A DNA stretch of 64,000 bases from Amycolatopsis keratiniphila subsp. keratiniphila. Lineage in GTDB: Bacteria > Actinomycetota > Actinomycetes > Mycobacteriales > Pseudonocardiaceae. Below the pieces are notes generated by a model. The model did not search any database and had not been told where the DNA came from. It was given only the letters and a program-made list of their open reading frames with translations. The stretch lies in the NCBI RefSeq assembly GCF_001620365.2, contig NZ_LQMT02000038.1, positions 1 through 64,000 of the forward strand, read 5' to 3'. Shown here piece after piece: positions 8,529 through 16,059 of this stretch. The translations under genes and the position numbers were made by a program. How positions within the stretch are numbered: position 1 is the stretch's first letter; every line of letters starts with the position of its first letter.

Positions 8529-9116
8529 TCAGGGGCGGGTCAGGCGCGCGAAGAAGGACTCCAGGTGTTGCCGCTGCAGGGCGATCGTCGAGAACTCCCC
8601 GGCGACCAGGCTCATCACGTTCGCCCCGGCGTTGATCAGCACGACCTCGTCGACCAGCTGCTCGTCGGGCGTCTCGGTGACGATGTCGCCGTCCTCGCGG
8701 CCCTCGGTGAGATACCGGTGCAGCAGGCCCCGCCACGAGCGGATGTGCTCGAGGTATTTGTCCTGCAGCTTCGGGTTGGTCAGCGACAGCTGCCAGAAGG
8801 TGAGCAGGACGCGCCCCGCGGCGATGCGGTCCTCGTCGATGGGCATCGACGAGACGCACAGCTCGCGGAGCGCGGTCAGCCCGCGCAGCTCGTCCAGCTC
8901 CACGTACTCGCGCATCATGCCGAGCGCGCGTTCGTAGGTGGCCTGGATGATGTCTTCCTTGCTCGGGAAGTACAGCTTGAGCGCGCCGTTGGCGAAGCCG
9001 GCGGCCGCCGCGATCTCGCGCATGGTGGCGGCCTCGATCCCGCCCTGGGTGATCAAATCCCAGGTGACGTCGACGATATGGCTGCGCCGCTCGTCGTGGT
9101 CGATGATCTTCGGCAT
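8529..9116 (-). CDS. TetR/AcrR family transcriptional repressor
   Basis: A 195-residue regulator. The N-terminal helix-turn-helix (AATMREIAAAAGFANGALK, about residues 28-46) is followed by LYFPSKEDI, the TetR signature. The rest is a helical ligand-binding domain of normal size. The start at 9116 has a GGGAGG site seven bases away. Its own upstream region carries TTCTAC-CAGT-GTAGGA at 9140-9155, and the same motif sits in the 6221-6355 divergent promoter. It is therefore the likely autoregulated repressor of the importer, methyltransferase and esterase genes. The ligand is probably a transported or modified metabolite. Confidence 0.9.
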   Translation of the reverse strand: MPKIIDHDERRSHIVDVTWDLITQGGIEAATMREIAAAAGFANGALKLYFPSKEDIIQATYERALGMMREYVELDELRGLTALRELCVSSMPIDEDRIAAGRVLLTFWQLSLTNPKLQDKYLEHIRSWRGLLHRYLTEGREDGDIVTETPDEQLVDEVVLINAGANVMSLVAGEFSTIALQRQHLESFFARLTRP

Positions 9117-9130
9117 CGGCAGACCTCCCG

Positions 9131-9155
9131 CACTGGTTCTTCTACCAGTGTAGGA
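9131..9155. promoter_or_regulatory. Autoregulatory operator of the TetR gene
   Basis: Two palindromes overlap here. TTCTAC-CAGT-GTAGGA (9140-9155) matches the sites at 6266-6281 and, less well, 6340 and 6221. CACTGGT-N6-ACCAGTG (9131-9150) is a perfect 7-base inverted repeat found only here. They lie 15-40 bases before the TetR start codon. The shared motif is the better operator candidate. Confidence 0.65.
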
Positions 9156-9157
9156 GA

Positions 9158-10792
9158 TCAGGCCTGGTGATACACGCGGTGCCCGGCGAACCACGTTTGC
9201 GTCACCTTTGTCTTGACGAGCGCGGAGGGATCGGTCTCGAACGGATCGCGGTCCAGTACGACGAAATCCGCCGACTTCCCGGGGGTCAGCGAGCCGGCGA
9301 CGTCGCCCAGCCCCATCGCGCGGGCGGCGGCCAGGGTGAAGACCTCGATCGCCTCGGCCAGGGTGATCGCCTGCTCCGGCCACAGCGCGCCGGGGAACGT
9401 GCCGGTCGGATCCTGGCGCGTGACCAGGCCGTGGATGCCTTCCCAGGCGTTCGGCGACTCGCTGACCGGCCAGTCCGAACCGCCGGCCACCAGCGCTCCC
9501 TCGTCCAGCAGCGACCGGTTCGGCTGCATCCGCCCGGCCCGCTCGCCGGGCAGCACCTCGGCGATGGCCGCCGGGATGACCCCGGGGACCCACAGGAACG
9601 GCGAGATGTCCGCGGCGACACCGAGCGCGGCGAAGCGCGGGAGATCGTCGGGATGCACGAACTGGCCGTGCGCGACCTGGAAACGCGCGTCGGCGAAGCC
9701 CTCGGCGCGCACCTTCTCGACGGCGTCGAGCGTCGCGCGCACCGACGCGTCCCCGGTGCAGTGCACCTTCGCCGACAGCCCAGCCGCGGCCGCCGTGCGC
9801 AGCCAGCCCACGAGTTCGTCACCCGGCATGGTGGTGGCGCCGTGGTGGCAGGCGCCGTGCGCGGCGTCCGGCAGGTACGGCTCCAGGAAGGCCGCTGTCC
9901 GCGTCGGGGGCACACCGTCGAGGAAGATCTTCACGAAGTCCGGCCGGTGGTGCTCGCTCCGGTACTGCCCGGCGACCTCCAGCAACGGTGCCCCGATCGG
10001 GTCGAAACCGAAGATCGGGTCGTTGATCAGCAGCGACGAGACGACCCAGGCGTGCAGCTCGCCGGCGTCGTCGAGCGCTTTGAGCGCGCCCAGGATGTCC
10101 GCGGAGACCCCCGCGTCCTGGAACGCGGTGACCCCGTACGAATGCAGCGTGCCGATCCCGTGCCGCGACGCCGCCACGTGCTGCTCCGCGGTGAGCGTCC
10201 GTGTCTCGCTGAGTGCCCGCTCGACCGCGACACCCGCCGCTTCGAGCAGAACCCCGACGGGTTCCCCGGTGCCGGGATCCCGGACGATCTCCCCGCCCAC
10301 CGGATCGGGTGTCGTGGCCGTGACACCCGCGAGCTCCAAAGCCCGGCTGCTCACCCAGCGGTTGTGCCTGCTGTCGTCCGAAAGCATGACCGGACGCCCG
10401 CCGGCGGCCTCGTCGAGCGCGTGCCGGGCCGAAACCCGCGAAAGGGTGCCGACCAGGGTGGACGCCCAGGCGCCGCCGACCACCCACTCGTCCGGTCCGA
10501 GCCCCGCGGCCCGCGCGCGGACCGCGGCGAGGATGTCGTCCAGGCCCGCGTCGAGGCCGAAGTTCAGCTCGAACAGCGCCGCGCGCCCGGCCAGGGCGTG
10601 ATGGTTGTGCACGTCGACCAGACCGGGCATCACGAACGCGCCGCCGAGGTCGACGACCTCGGTGCTCGGCCCGCGCTCGATGTCCTCCAGCGACAGCACC
10701 TTGCCGTCCTTGATCGCCAGTGACGACGCCCAAGGGCGGTGACCGTCCACTGTGTACACCGTGGCGTTGGTGAGGACGATGTCGGCGGTCAA
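9158..10792 (-). CDS. YtcJ-like amidohydrolase (amidohydrolase family 3)
   Basis: A 544-residue metal-dependent hydrolase. The family's metal motif appears as VDVHNHH, with His62 and His64, after an N-terminal beta-sandwich segment. Near the C-terminus come GGSDWPV, with the metal-binding Asp, and TPGKSADFVVLDRDPF, which closes the sandwich domain. The best start is a TTG at 10792, three bases after the moaF-like stop and preceded by GGGAGC. Relatives hydrolyse N-substituted formamides and related amides. Its position behind the amine oxidase and MoaF genes suggests a role in amine breakdown, but it also directly precedes the TetR gene. Confidence 0.85.
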   Translation of the reverse strand: MTADIVLTNATVYTVDGHRPWASSLAIKDGKVLSLEDIERGPSTEVVDLGGAFVMPGLVDVHNHHALAGRAALFELNFGLDAGLDDILAAVRARAAGLGPDEWVVGGAWASTLVGTLSRVSARHALDEAAGGRPVMLSDDSRHNRWVSSRALELAGVTATTPDPVGGEIVRDPGTGEPVGVLLEAAGVAVERALSETRTLTAEQHVAASRHGIGTLHSYGVTAFQDAGVSADILGALKALDDAGELHAWVVSSLLINDPIFGFDPIGAPLLEVAGQYRSEHHRPDFVKIFLDGVPPTRTAAFLEPYLPDAAHGACHHGATTMPGDELVGWLRTAAAAGLSAKVHCTGDASVRATLDAVEKVRAEGFADARFQVAHGQFVHPDDLPRFAALGVAADISPFLWVPGVIPAAIAEVLPGERAGRMQPNRSLLDEGALVAGGSDWPVSESPNAWEGIHGLVTRQDPTGTFPGALWPEQAITLAEAIEVFTLAAARAMGLGDVAGSLTPGKSADFVVLDRDPFETDPSALVKTKVTQTWFAGHRVYHQA

Positions 10793-10795
10793 GGC

Positions 10796-11587
10796 TCAGC
10801 TCCCGGCCGGGTCGTACGCCTCGGGGTGCACGGTGGTGCTGAGCAGCTTGCCGTGCGCGCCGAAGGTGAAGTGGGTGGGCGTGCTCCCGCCGGCGTCCAG
10901 TCCGAAAAGGACACCGTGCGACCGCAGCCGTTTCGCGTCCCGGTGGTCGGCGACGGTCACCGAGGCGCACGGGATCACCTTCTCCCGCCAGGCGAAGACG
11001 TAGATGCCCGGCCGCAGCTCGTAGACCGAGTTCTCGTCGGTGTCCGCGAGCCCCCGCTCCGGCCCGGCCAGGCACTGCCACGTGTACCAGTGCGGGCTGA
11101 GGTACACGTGCTCGTAGGCGTGCTCCGTGCTGTACACCCACAGCACCCGGCGCCCGACCAGCGACGTGGTCGGGGCGAGCGATTCGCCGGTCGGCTCGAT
11201 ACCGCCGATCGTGGCGGCCACGAAGGACTGCGTGACCCGGGGCGAGGTGTCGCCGATCTTGCTCAGCACCAGCAGCGCCCGGCCACGGCGCAGGTCCAGC
11301 AGCAGGGTGAACGCCTCGTCCTGCCTGGCCAGCGGGTGGAACTGGACGTAGTACAGGTCGTCGTCGACCAGGAACGTCTCGCAGCGGTCGGTGCCCTCGC
11401 CGTGGTAGGTCCACTCGATCCGGGTGCCGGAGAAGGCGGCGGTGAACGTGGTGCCGTCTTCGCAGGCGAGTTCGAACGAGCGGCCGTGCAGGTCGCCGAC
11501 CGTGGGCGCCTTGTTCGCGTCGAAGCCGGGGGCGAGTCCGTCCAGCGGCAGCCAGGTGGAGGTGTCGGACAGGGTCAGTTCGGGCAT
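10796..11587 (-). CDS. MoaF-family protein, copy 1
   Basis: A 263-residue protein recognised as MoaF family (N- and C-terminal MoaF domains). Telling segments are YEHVYLSPHWYTWQCLAGPE and YVFAWREKVIPCASV. The family is named for molybdenum-cofactor synthesis, but it occurs in amine-oxidase gene clusters and its biochemical role is unsettled. It begins 10 bases after the copper amine oxidase stop and is followed closely by the amidohydrolase, so the three form one leftward operon. The start at 11587 was chosen because the in-frame extension runs into the oxidase gene. A second, frameshifted copy lies at 20196-20962. Confidence 0.75.
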   Translation of the reverse strand: MPELTLSDTSTWLPLDGLAPGFDANKAPTVGDLHGRSFELACEDGTTFTAAFSGTRIEWTYHGEGTDRCETFLVDDDLYYVQFHPLARQDEAFTLLLDLRRGRALLVLSKIGDTSPRVTQSFVAATIGGIEPTGESLAPTTSLVGRRVLWVYSTEHAYEHVYLSPHWYTWQCLAGPERGLADTDENSVYELRPGIYVFAWREKVIPCASVTVADHRDAKRLRSHGVLFGLDAGGSTPTHFTFGAHGKLLSTTVHPEAYDPAGS

Positions 11588-11597
11588 GGAAAGCGTC

Positions 11598-13463
11598 CTA
11601 GTGCTCGTGGGCGGAACAGTGATCAGCGGAGGCGCCGGAAGGCAGGTCCAATGCCGGGTTTCGGTCGAAGAACCCGTAGGGGCGCAGGGAGAAACCGGAG
11701 TAGTCGACCGGCATGACCGGCCAGTCCTCCGGACGCGGGATATGGGTCGGACCGAACACGTGCCACAGCACGAGATCGGTGTCGGTGAGGTCGCGGTCGG
11801 CGGCGGTCCAGTCGGGCAACCCCGCGCCACCCGGATGCGCGTTCGGGCGGTCGCCGGCCGGGAAGCGTTCGTCCGCGCGGTACGGCGTCGCCCACAGGTG
11901 ACGGGTGGCGAACGTCGCCCGCTGGTGGACGGTCGATTCCGGCTGCGCCATCAGGGTCGCGGACGGCTGCGGCACGAGCTGGTACGCGGTGGGGGAGCCG
12001 AGGCGGTTGGTGCGCTCCGCGCTGCGGATCTCCCAGACGCGTGCCTTGGCCGGATCCGCGAACCGCTGGGCCTCCTGTTCGGTCCGCAGCGGGGTTTCCT
12101 TCCAGGTGAACGCGTTGCCGTACGGGTTCTGCTCGCCCATGGGCACGCGTTCGACGTCGACCTCGACGAGCGAGTTGCGTTCGCCGTCGATCGCCACGTC
12201 GAGCCGCGCGCAGAACAGGTGCTGGTGCACCGGCGCGAACAGGCCGGGCGCGATTTCGTTGGCGTGCGGGTGATCCGTGCCGGGATGCGCGGCGCCGGCG
12301 AACACGATGCCGGTGGCCTTCGCCTCCAGTTCCACGGTGCCGTCGAGGTAGAGGTACCAGAAGAAGCCGTAGTCGTAGTTGCCGATGGTGGAGATCGACG
12401 AGATCACCAGCCGCCGCGACCGGCGGACCTCGGCGCGGCCGTCGAGATCCGTGTGCTTCCAGAGGATCCCGTAGTCCTCCTCGTGCATGCAGATCGCGCG
12501 CGGGATCTCGACCGGGTGGCCGTGGTCGTCGGCGACGAACGCGGGGAAGTAGTGGATGACGCCGAGACAGTCGCAGCCCAGCCGCAGGTCGTTCGCGTTC
12601 TTGCCGAGCAGGTACTCGCCCGCGTCGAAGTAGCTGATCCAGAACCGGCCGGGCGCGGTGTCGCCGTAGGGCACCACCATCTCCGGTACCGACGCGCGAT
12701 GCAGCACCGACCGGTCCTGGAAGCCGACCTGGTGCAACGTCAGACCTTCGCGGGCGTTGAAGCCGACGCGGAGTTTCCAACCCTCCCAGGTGACTTCATT
12801 GCCGTCGACGGTGAAGCTCGGACCCTCCGGCTGGGTGATCTCGATCGGCTTGAGCGTGGTGCGGGCCTGGACACCGTCGTAGCGGCCGTGCTCCGGCGGC
12901 ACGGGGACGTCGCCCTCGTCCTCGACGCGGATGACGCGCTGCTCGGTCAGGTTGATGTGGACGATCAGGCCCTCGACGGGATGCGCCCACGGGCTGTCGG
13001 ACTCGTCGTCACGCAGGAACGTCAGCGAGCGGATGACCCGGCCGGTCTCGTCCGGCCTGCCGAAGAACCCGGGCGCCAGGGGAGCGCAGAAGGCGTGCCC
13101 GATCCGGTCGCCGAGGCCGCGCCGCTCCATCGCGGCCTGCCATTCGGGCGACGCCTTGGTGATCGACGCGGCGAGGTCGTACTCCTCGAACAGGTACGCG
13201 GGCTGGCCCGGGCCGCAGTCCTCGGTGGAGACCACTTCGCGTTTCGCCAGCGAAACGACCACGTCGCGGGCCTCACCGGTCGCGGTGTCCAGCAGCGTGT
13301 ACCGGACGCGGCGGTCGGGGGCGGCGTCGCTCTTCTCCGGCTCCACCGGCAGCACGGCGGGGAACCGGGTGGTGGCGGTGAGCAGGCCTTCGGCGGTCAG
13401 GATCGCTCGGCCTGCGGTGAGTTCGTCGGCGGTCAGCGGGTCGAGTGGATGCGGCCTGGTCAT
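11598..13463 (-). CDS. Copper-containing primary amine oxidase (TPQ type)
   Basis: A 621-residue copper amine oxidase, which turns primary amines plus oxygen and water into aldehyde, ammonia and hydrogen peroxide. The cofactor site T-x-x-N-Y-D-Y is present, with Tyr363 as the topaquinone precursor. The catalytic base is Asp280 in YFDAGEY. Copper ligands are His413 and His415 (HQH) and His574 in GPTHIP. There is no signal peptide, as in actinobacterial phenylethylamine and histamine oxidases. The start at 13463 follows homologous length; the open frame continues upstream without coding character. Divergent from two SDR genes. Likely substrates are tyramine-like amines. Confidence 0.93.
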   Translation of the reverse strand: MTRPHPLDPLTADELTAGRAILTAEGLLTATTRFPAVLPVEPEKSDAAPDRRVRYTLLDTATGEARDVVVSLAKREVVSTEDCGPGQPAYLFEEYDLAASITKASPEWQAAMERRGLGDRIGHAFCAPLAPGFFGRPDETGRVIRSLTFLRDDESDSPWAHPVEGLIVHINLTEQRVIRVEDEGDVPVPPEHGRYDGVQARTTLKPIEITQPEGPSFTVDGNEVTWEGWKLRVGFNAREGLTLHQVGFQDRSVLHRASVPEMVVPYGDTAPGRFWISYFDAGEYLLGKNANDLRLGCDCLGVIHYFPAFVADDHGHPVEIPRAICMHEEDYGILWKHTDLDGRAEVRRSRRLVISSISTIGNYDYGFFWYLYLDGTVELEAKATGIVFAGAAHPGTDHPHANEIAPGLFAPVHQHLFCARLDVAIDGERNSLVEVDVERVPMGEQNPYGNAFTWKETPLRTEQEAQRFADPAKARVWEIRSAERTNRLGSPTAYQLVPQPSATLMAQPESTVHQRATFATRHLWATPYRADERFPAGDRPNAHPGGAGLPDWTAADRDLTDTDLVLWHVFGPTHIPRPEDWPVMPVDYSGFSLRPYGFFDRNPALDLPSGASADHCSAHEH

Positions 13464-13577
13464 ACTTCGCAGTCTTGCCGGTCCGGCTCCGGCTGAAAAG
13501 GCCGTCGTGCGGCTGCGGACAAGAAGGATGCACTGACGGCCAAGCTCCGTGAAAGGTCCGGACCGGAGGATGACTTC

Positions 13578-14297
13578 ATGGGACTGGAGCTCGCGGGCAA
13601 GGCCGTGCTGGTGACCGGCGCGGCATCCGGTATCGGCCTTGCCTGCGTCCAGGCCTTCCTCGCCGAGGGCGCGCGGGTCGGCGCCCTCGACCAGGCGCCC
13701 GTTCCCACCCTGGCCGACGGGCTCCTGGCGCTCGAGGCCGACGTGACCGACGAGCCGTCGGTGGCCGCCGCGATCGACACCGTCGTGAGCCGCTTCGGCG
13801 GGCTCGACGTCGTGGTCGGCTGCGCCGGGATCTCCGGTCCGGTGGGAACGCCGGTCACCGAAACGTCCGCGGCGGAGTTCGCCGCGCTCATGGCGGTCAA
13901 TGTGACCGGCCAGTTCCTGCTGGTCAAACACGCCGCGCCCTGGCTCACCGCGTCGGGTGGCTCGGTGGTGCTGCTGGCCAGCGACTCGGCGTTCACCAGT
14001 GCGCCCGGCATGGTCCCGTACTGCGCTTCGAAAGGCGCTGTGGTCGCGATGACCAGGGCACTCGCGGTCGATCTCCCCGGCGTCCGGGTGAACTGCGTCT
14101 GCCCGTCGGTGGTCGACACCCCGATGGCGCGCGGCGATCTCGGCGAGGTGCTCGACGATCCCGCGTTTCCGGTGCAGGCTCCGGAAGAGGTCGCCTGGCA
14201 GGTGCTCCATCTCGCGTCCGCGCGTTCGCGGGCGGTCAACGGCCAGGCCGTGCTCGCCGACTTCGGTGTCTCGGCCCGCTCCGGTTTTCCCGCTTAA
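13578..14297 (+). CDS. Short-chain dehydrogenase/reductase (SDR) 1
   Basis: A 239-residue classical SDR. The nucleotide motif TGAASGIG is at 13-20 and the NAG-type motif reads GCAG near 81-84. The catalytic Ser is about 135, with Tyr148 and Lys152 in YCASK. Its ATG follows a GGAGG site. It is divergent from the amine oxidase, with 114 bases between start codons for a shared regulatory region, and is followed 15 bases later by a second SDR. It probably oxidises or reduces an intermediate of amine breakdown; the substrate cannot be read from the sequence. Confidence 0.88.
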   Translation: MGLELAGKAVLVTGAASGIGLACVQAFLAEGARVGALDQAPVPTLADGLLALEADVTDEPSVAAAIDTVVSRFGGLDVVVGCAGISGPVGTPVTETSAAEFAALMAVNVTGQFLLVKHAAPWLTASGGSVVLLASDSAFTSAPGMVPYCASKGAVVAMTRALAVDLPGVRVNCVCPSVVDTPMARGDLGEVLDDPAFPVQAPEEVAWQVLHLASARSRAVNGQAVLADFGVSARSGFPA

Positions 14298-14312
14298 GAA
14301 AGGACTCCGCAA

Positions 14313-15110
14313 GTGAAGAAGGTTGTCGCGATCACGGGTGGCGGTACCGGAATCGGTGCCGCGGTCGCCCGCCGGTACGCCGACGAAGGTGCCCAGGTGG
14401 TGGTGCTCGGACGGCGGCTCGAGCCGCTGGAGAAGGTGGCCGCCGAAACCGGTGCGCACGTCATCTCGTGCGACGCCAGCGATCGCGAAGCCGCCGAGAA
14501 CGCCGTGGCGGAAATCGTCGGCAAGTTCGGCAGGCTGGACGTCGTGGTGGCCAACGCCGGTGGGCACGGGCTGTCCTCCGTGGTCGACACCGGTGACGAG
14601 GAATGGGAGCTGGCGCTGCGCTCGAACCTGTCGAGCGCGTTCGTGTTCTGCCGGGCCACGCTGCCGTCGCTGATCGAAACCGGTGGCCAGGTCGTCGTCG
14701 TGTCGTCGCTGGCCGGGCTGTTCGCCGGGCCGAACGTCGCCGGCTACACCGTCGCGAAGCACGCGCTGATCGGGCTGACGCGTTCGATCGCCCGCGACTA
14801 CGGACCGAAGGGCGTCCGCGCGAACGCGGTCTGTCCCGGCTGGGTTCGCACACCGATGGCGGACGGCGAGATGGACCAGTTCGCCGAAGCCGCGGGCTTC
14901 GACGGCGGCCACGACGAGGGCTACCGGCGCGTGACCGCCGAGGTCCCGCTGCGGCGTCCCGCCGAACCGGAGGAGATCGCTTCGATCGTGCGGTTCCTGG
15001 GGTCTTCGGAGTCGTCGTACATCACCGGTGCGGTGATCGTGGCGGACGGCGGCGCGCATGCGGTGGATCTGCCGACGCTCGCTTTCGAACGGGCGGGGAT
15101 GGGTTCTTAG
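14313..15110 (+). CDS. Short-chain dehydrogenase/reductase (SDR) 2
   Basis: A 265-residue classical SDR. It has TGGGTGIG at 8-15, ANAG at 80-83, catalytic Ser131/132, Tyr145 and Lys149 (YTVAK), and the C-terminal YITGAVIVADGG typical of FabG-like enzymes. It starts at GTG 14313 after an AAAGGA site. It forms a two-gene operon with the preceding SDR and ends at a cluster of three hairpins. Its pairing with the amine oxidase suggests a hydroxy or aldehyde intermediate as substrate, by inference only. Confidence 0.88.
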   Translation: MKKVVAITGGGTGIGAAVARRYADEGAQVVVLGRRLEPLEKVAAETGAHVISCDASDREAAENAVAEIVGKFGRLDVVVANAGGHGLSSVVDTGDEEWELALRSNLSSAFVFCRATLPSLIETGGQVVVVSSLAGLFAGPNVAGYTVAKHALIGLTRSIARDYGPKGVRANAVCPGWVRTPMADGEMDQFAEAAGFDGGHDEGYRRVTAEVPLRRPAEPEEIASIVRFLGSSESSYITGAVIVADGGAHAVDLPTLAFERAGMGS

Positions 15111-15131
15111 CGACGGTGTTGCGTGTGTGAA

Positions 15132-15186
15132 GTCCGTGAAGGCCTCCTTCACTACCTTGAGGGTAGGGAAGGAGGCCTTCACGGAC
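15132..15186. terminator. Hairpin repeat, family C
   Basis: An inverted repeat with outer arms GTCCGTGAAGGCCTCCTTC and its complement, and an imperfect middle. It lies 21 bases after the SDR 2 stop and is the first of three different hairpins between the convergent SDR and livF-like genes. Related copies are at 15299, 25627 and 55014. Confidence 0.7.
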
Positions 15187-15211
15187 CTAGGGAGCGTGAT
15201 CGCCCGGTACG

Positions 15212-15272
15212 GGATGTCATGAAAGGGGCGTTCAGGACGAAATGTGTCCTGAACGCCCCTTTCATGACATCC
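15212..15272. terminator. Hairpin repeat, family B
   Basis: A perfect 27-base inverted repeat (15212-15238 and 15246-15272) with a 7-base loop; the arm begins GGATGTCATGAAAGGGGC. It is the same family as 161-215, with one base changed symmetrically in both arms, which implies selection for pairing. Probably a bidirectional terminator. Confidence 0.7.
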
Positions 15273-15298
15273 GGACAGCGCGAAGGGCGAGTTCGGCT

Positions 15299-15353
15299 GT
15301 CCGTGAAGGTCTCCTTGAGGGACCCAGAGTCCCTCAAGGAGACCTTCACGGAC
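15299..15353. terminator. Hairpin repeat, family C variant
   Basis: A nearly perfect inverted repeat whose arm starts GTCCGTGAAGGTCTCCTT, ending 11 bases before the livF-like stop codon. It shares its ends with the 15132 element but differs in the inner stem, again with compensating changes. A likely terminator of the leftward importer operon. Confidence 0.7.
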
Positions 15354-15363
15354 TTACGAGCGG

Positions 15364-16059
15364 TTAGGATTCCCCGAGGTAGGCCGCGTGCAGGGTGCCG
15401 GGGGAGTCCAGCAGTGCCTGCGCCGAGCCCGCATACGTGACCCGCGCCGAAGAAACCACCACAGCGTCGCTCGCCACGCCGAGGGCCAGATGCGTGAACT
15501 GCTCGACCAGCAGGATCGCCGCGCCCTCCTCGGCGAACCGGGTCACCATCGGCAGCAGCCGGGTGAACACCACGGGCGCGAGACCCAGCGACATCTCGTC
15601 GATCAGCAGGAACGACGGCCGCGCGGCGAACGCCCGCGCCAGCACCACCATCTGCTGTTCGCCGCCGCTGAGCAGCGCGGCCGGCGAATCGCGGCGTTTC
15701 TCCAGTTCGGGGAACGCCTCGAACAGTTCGTCGGCCCGCGCGCGGGTGCGCGCGGTCAGCATCAGGTTCTCCAGCACCGTCAGGCCGCCGAACACCGCGC
15801 GCCCCTGTTCGATATGCGCCAGACCCCGCCGCGCTCGGGTGACCCTCGATTGCTTCGTGATCTCGTCGGCTCCGATGTGGACGGTCCCCGAAGCGGCGGG
15901 CACCACGCCGGAGACGGCCTCCAGCAGGCTGGTCTTCCCGGCACCGTTGGGGCCGACCAGCGCCGTGATCCGGCCCGGCTCGAGGGTCAGGTCGACGTCG
16001 CGGATCACCGGCCCCGCCCCGCGGGTGACCGTCAGCCCCGCTATCCGCAAAGCGTTCAC
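15364..16059 (-). CDS. Branched-chain amino-acid-type ABC ATPase, LivF-like
   Basis: A 231-residue ATPase of the LivF family. It has Walker A GPNGAGKT at 36-43, the family's HIEQGRAVFGGLTVLENL region, signature LLSGGEQQM and Walker B FLLIDE. The GTG start at 16059 overlaps the stop of the fused permease-ATPase gene (GTGA). It is the last gene of the leftward operon. Its intact signature contrasts with the altered one in its partner ATPase, so it may carry most of the ATP hydrolysis. Confidence 0.9.
   Translation of the reverse strand: MNALRIAGLTVTRGAGPVIRDVDLTLEPGRITALVGPNGAGKTSLLEAVSGVVPAASGTVHIGADEITKQSRVTRARRGLAHIEQGRAVFGGLTVLENLMLTARTRARADELFEAFPELEKRRDSPAALLSGGEQQMVVLARAFAARPSFLLIDEMSLGLAPVVFTRLLPMVTRFAEEGAAILLVEQFTHLALGVASDAVVVSSARVTYAGSAQALLDSPGTLHAAYLGES

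Noticed and set aside
10796..11587. A molybdenum-cofactor synthesis role for the MoaF genes
   Set aside because: No other cofactor genes or molybdoenzymes are in the window, and both MoaF copies are tied to amine oxidation genes. The name alone is not evidence.
13464..15182. Upstream in-frame extension of the amine oxidase frame
   Set aside because: It is antisense to both SDR genes and would add about 570 non-homologous residues. The start at 13463 gives the family's normal length.
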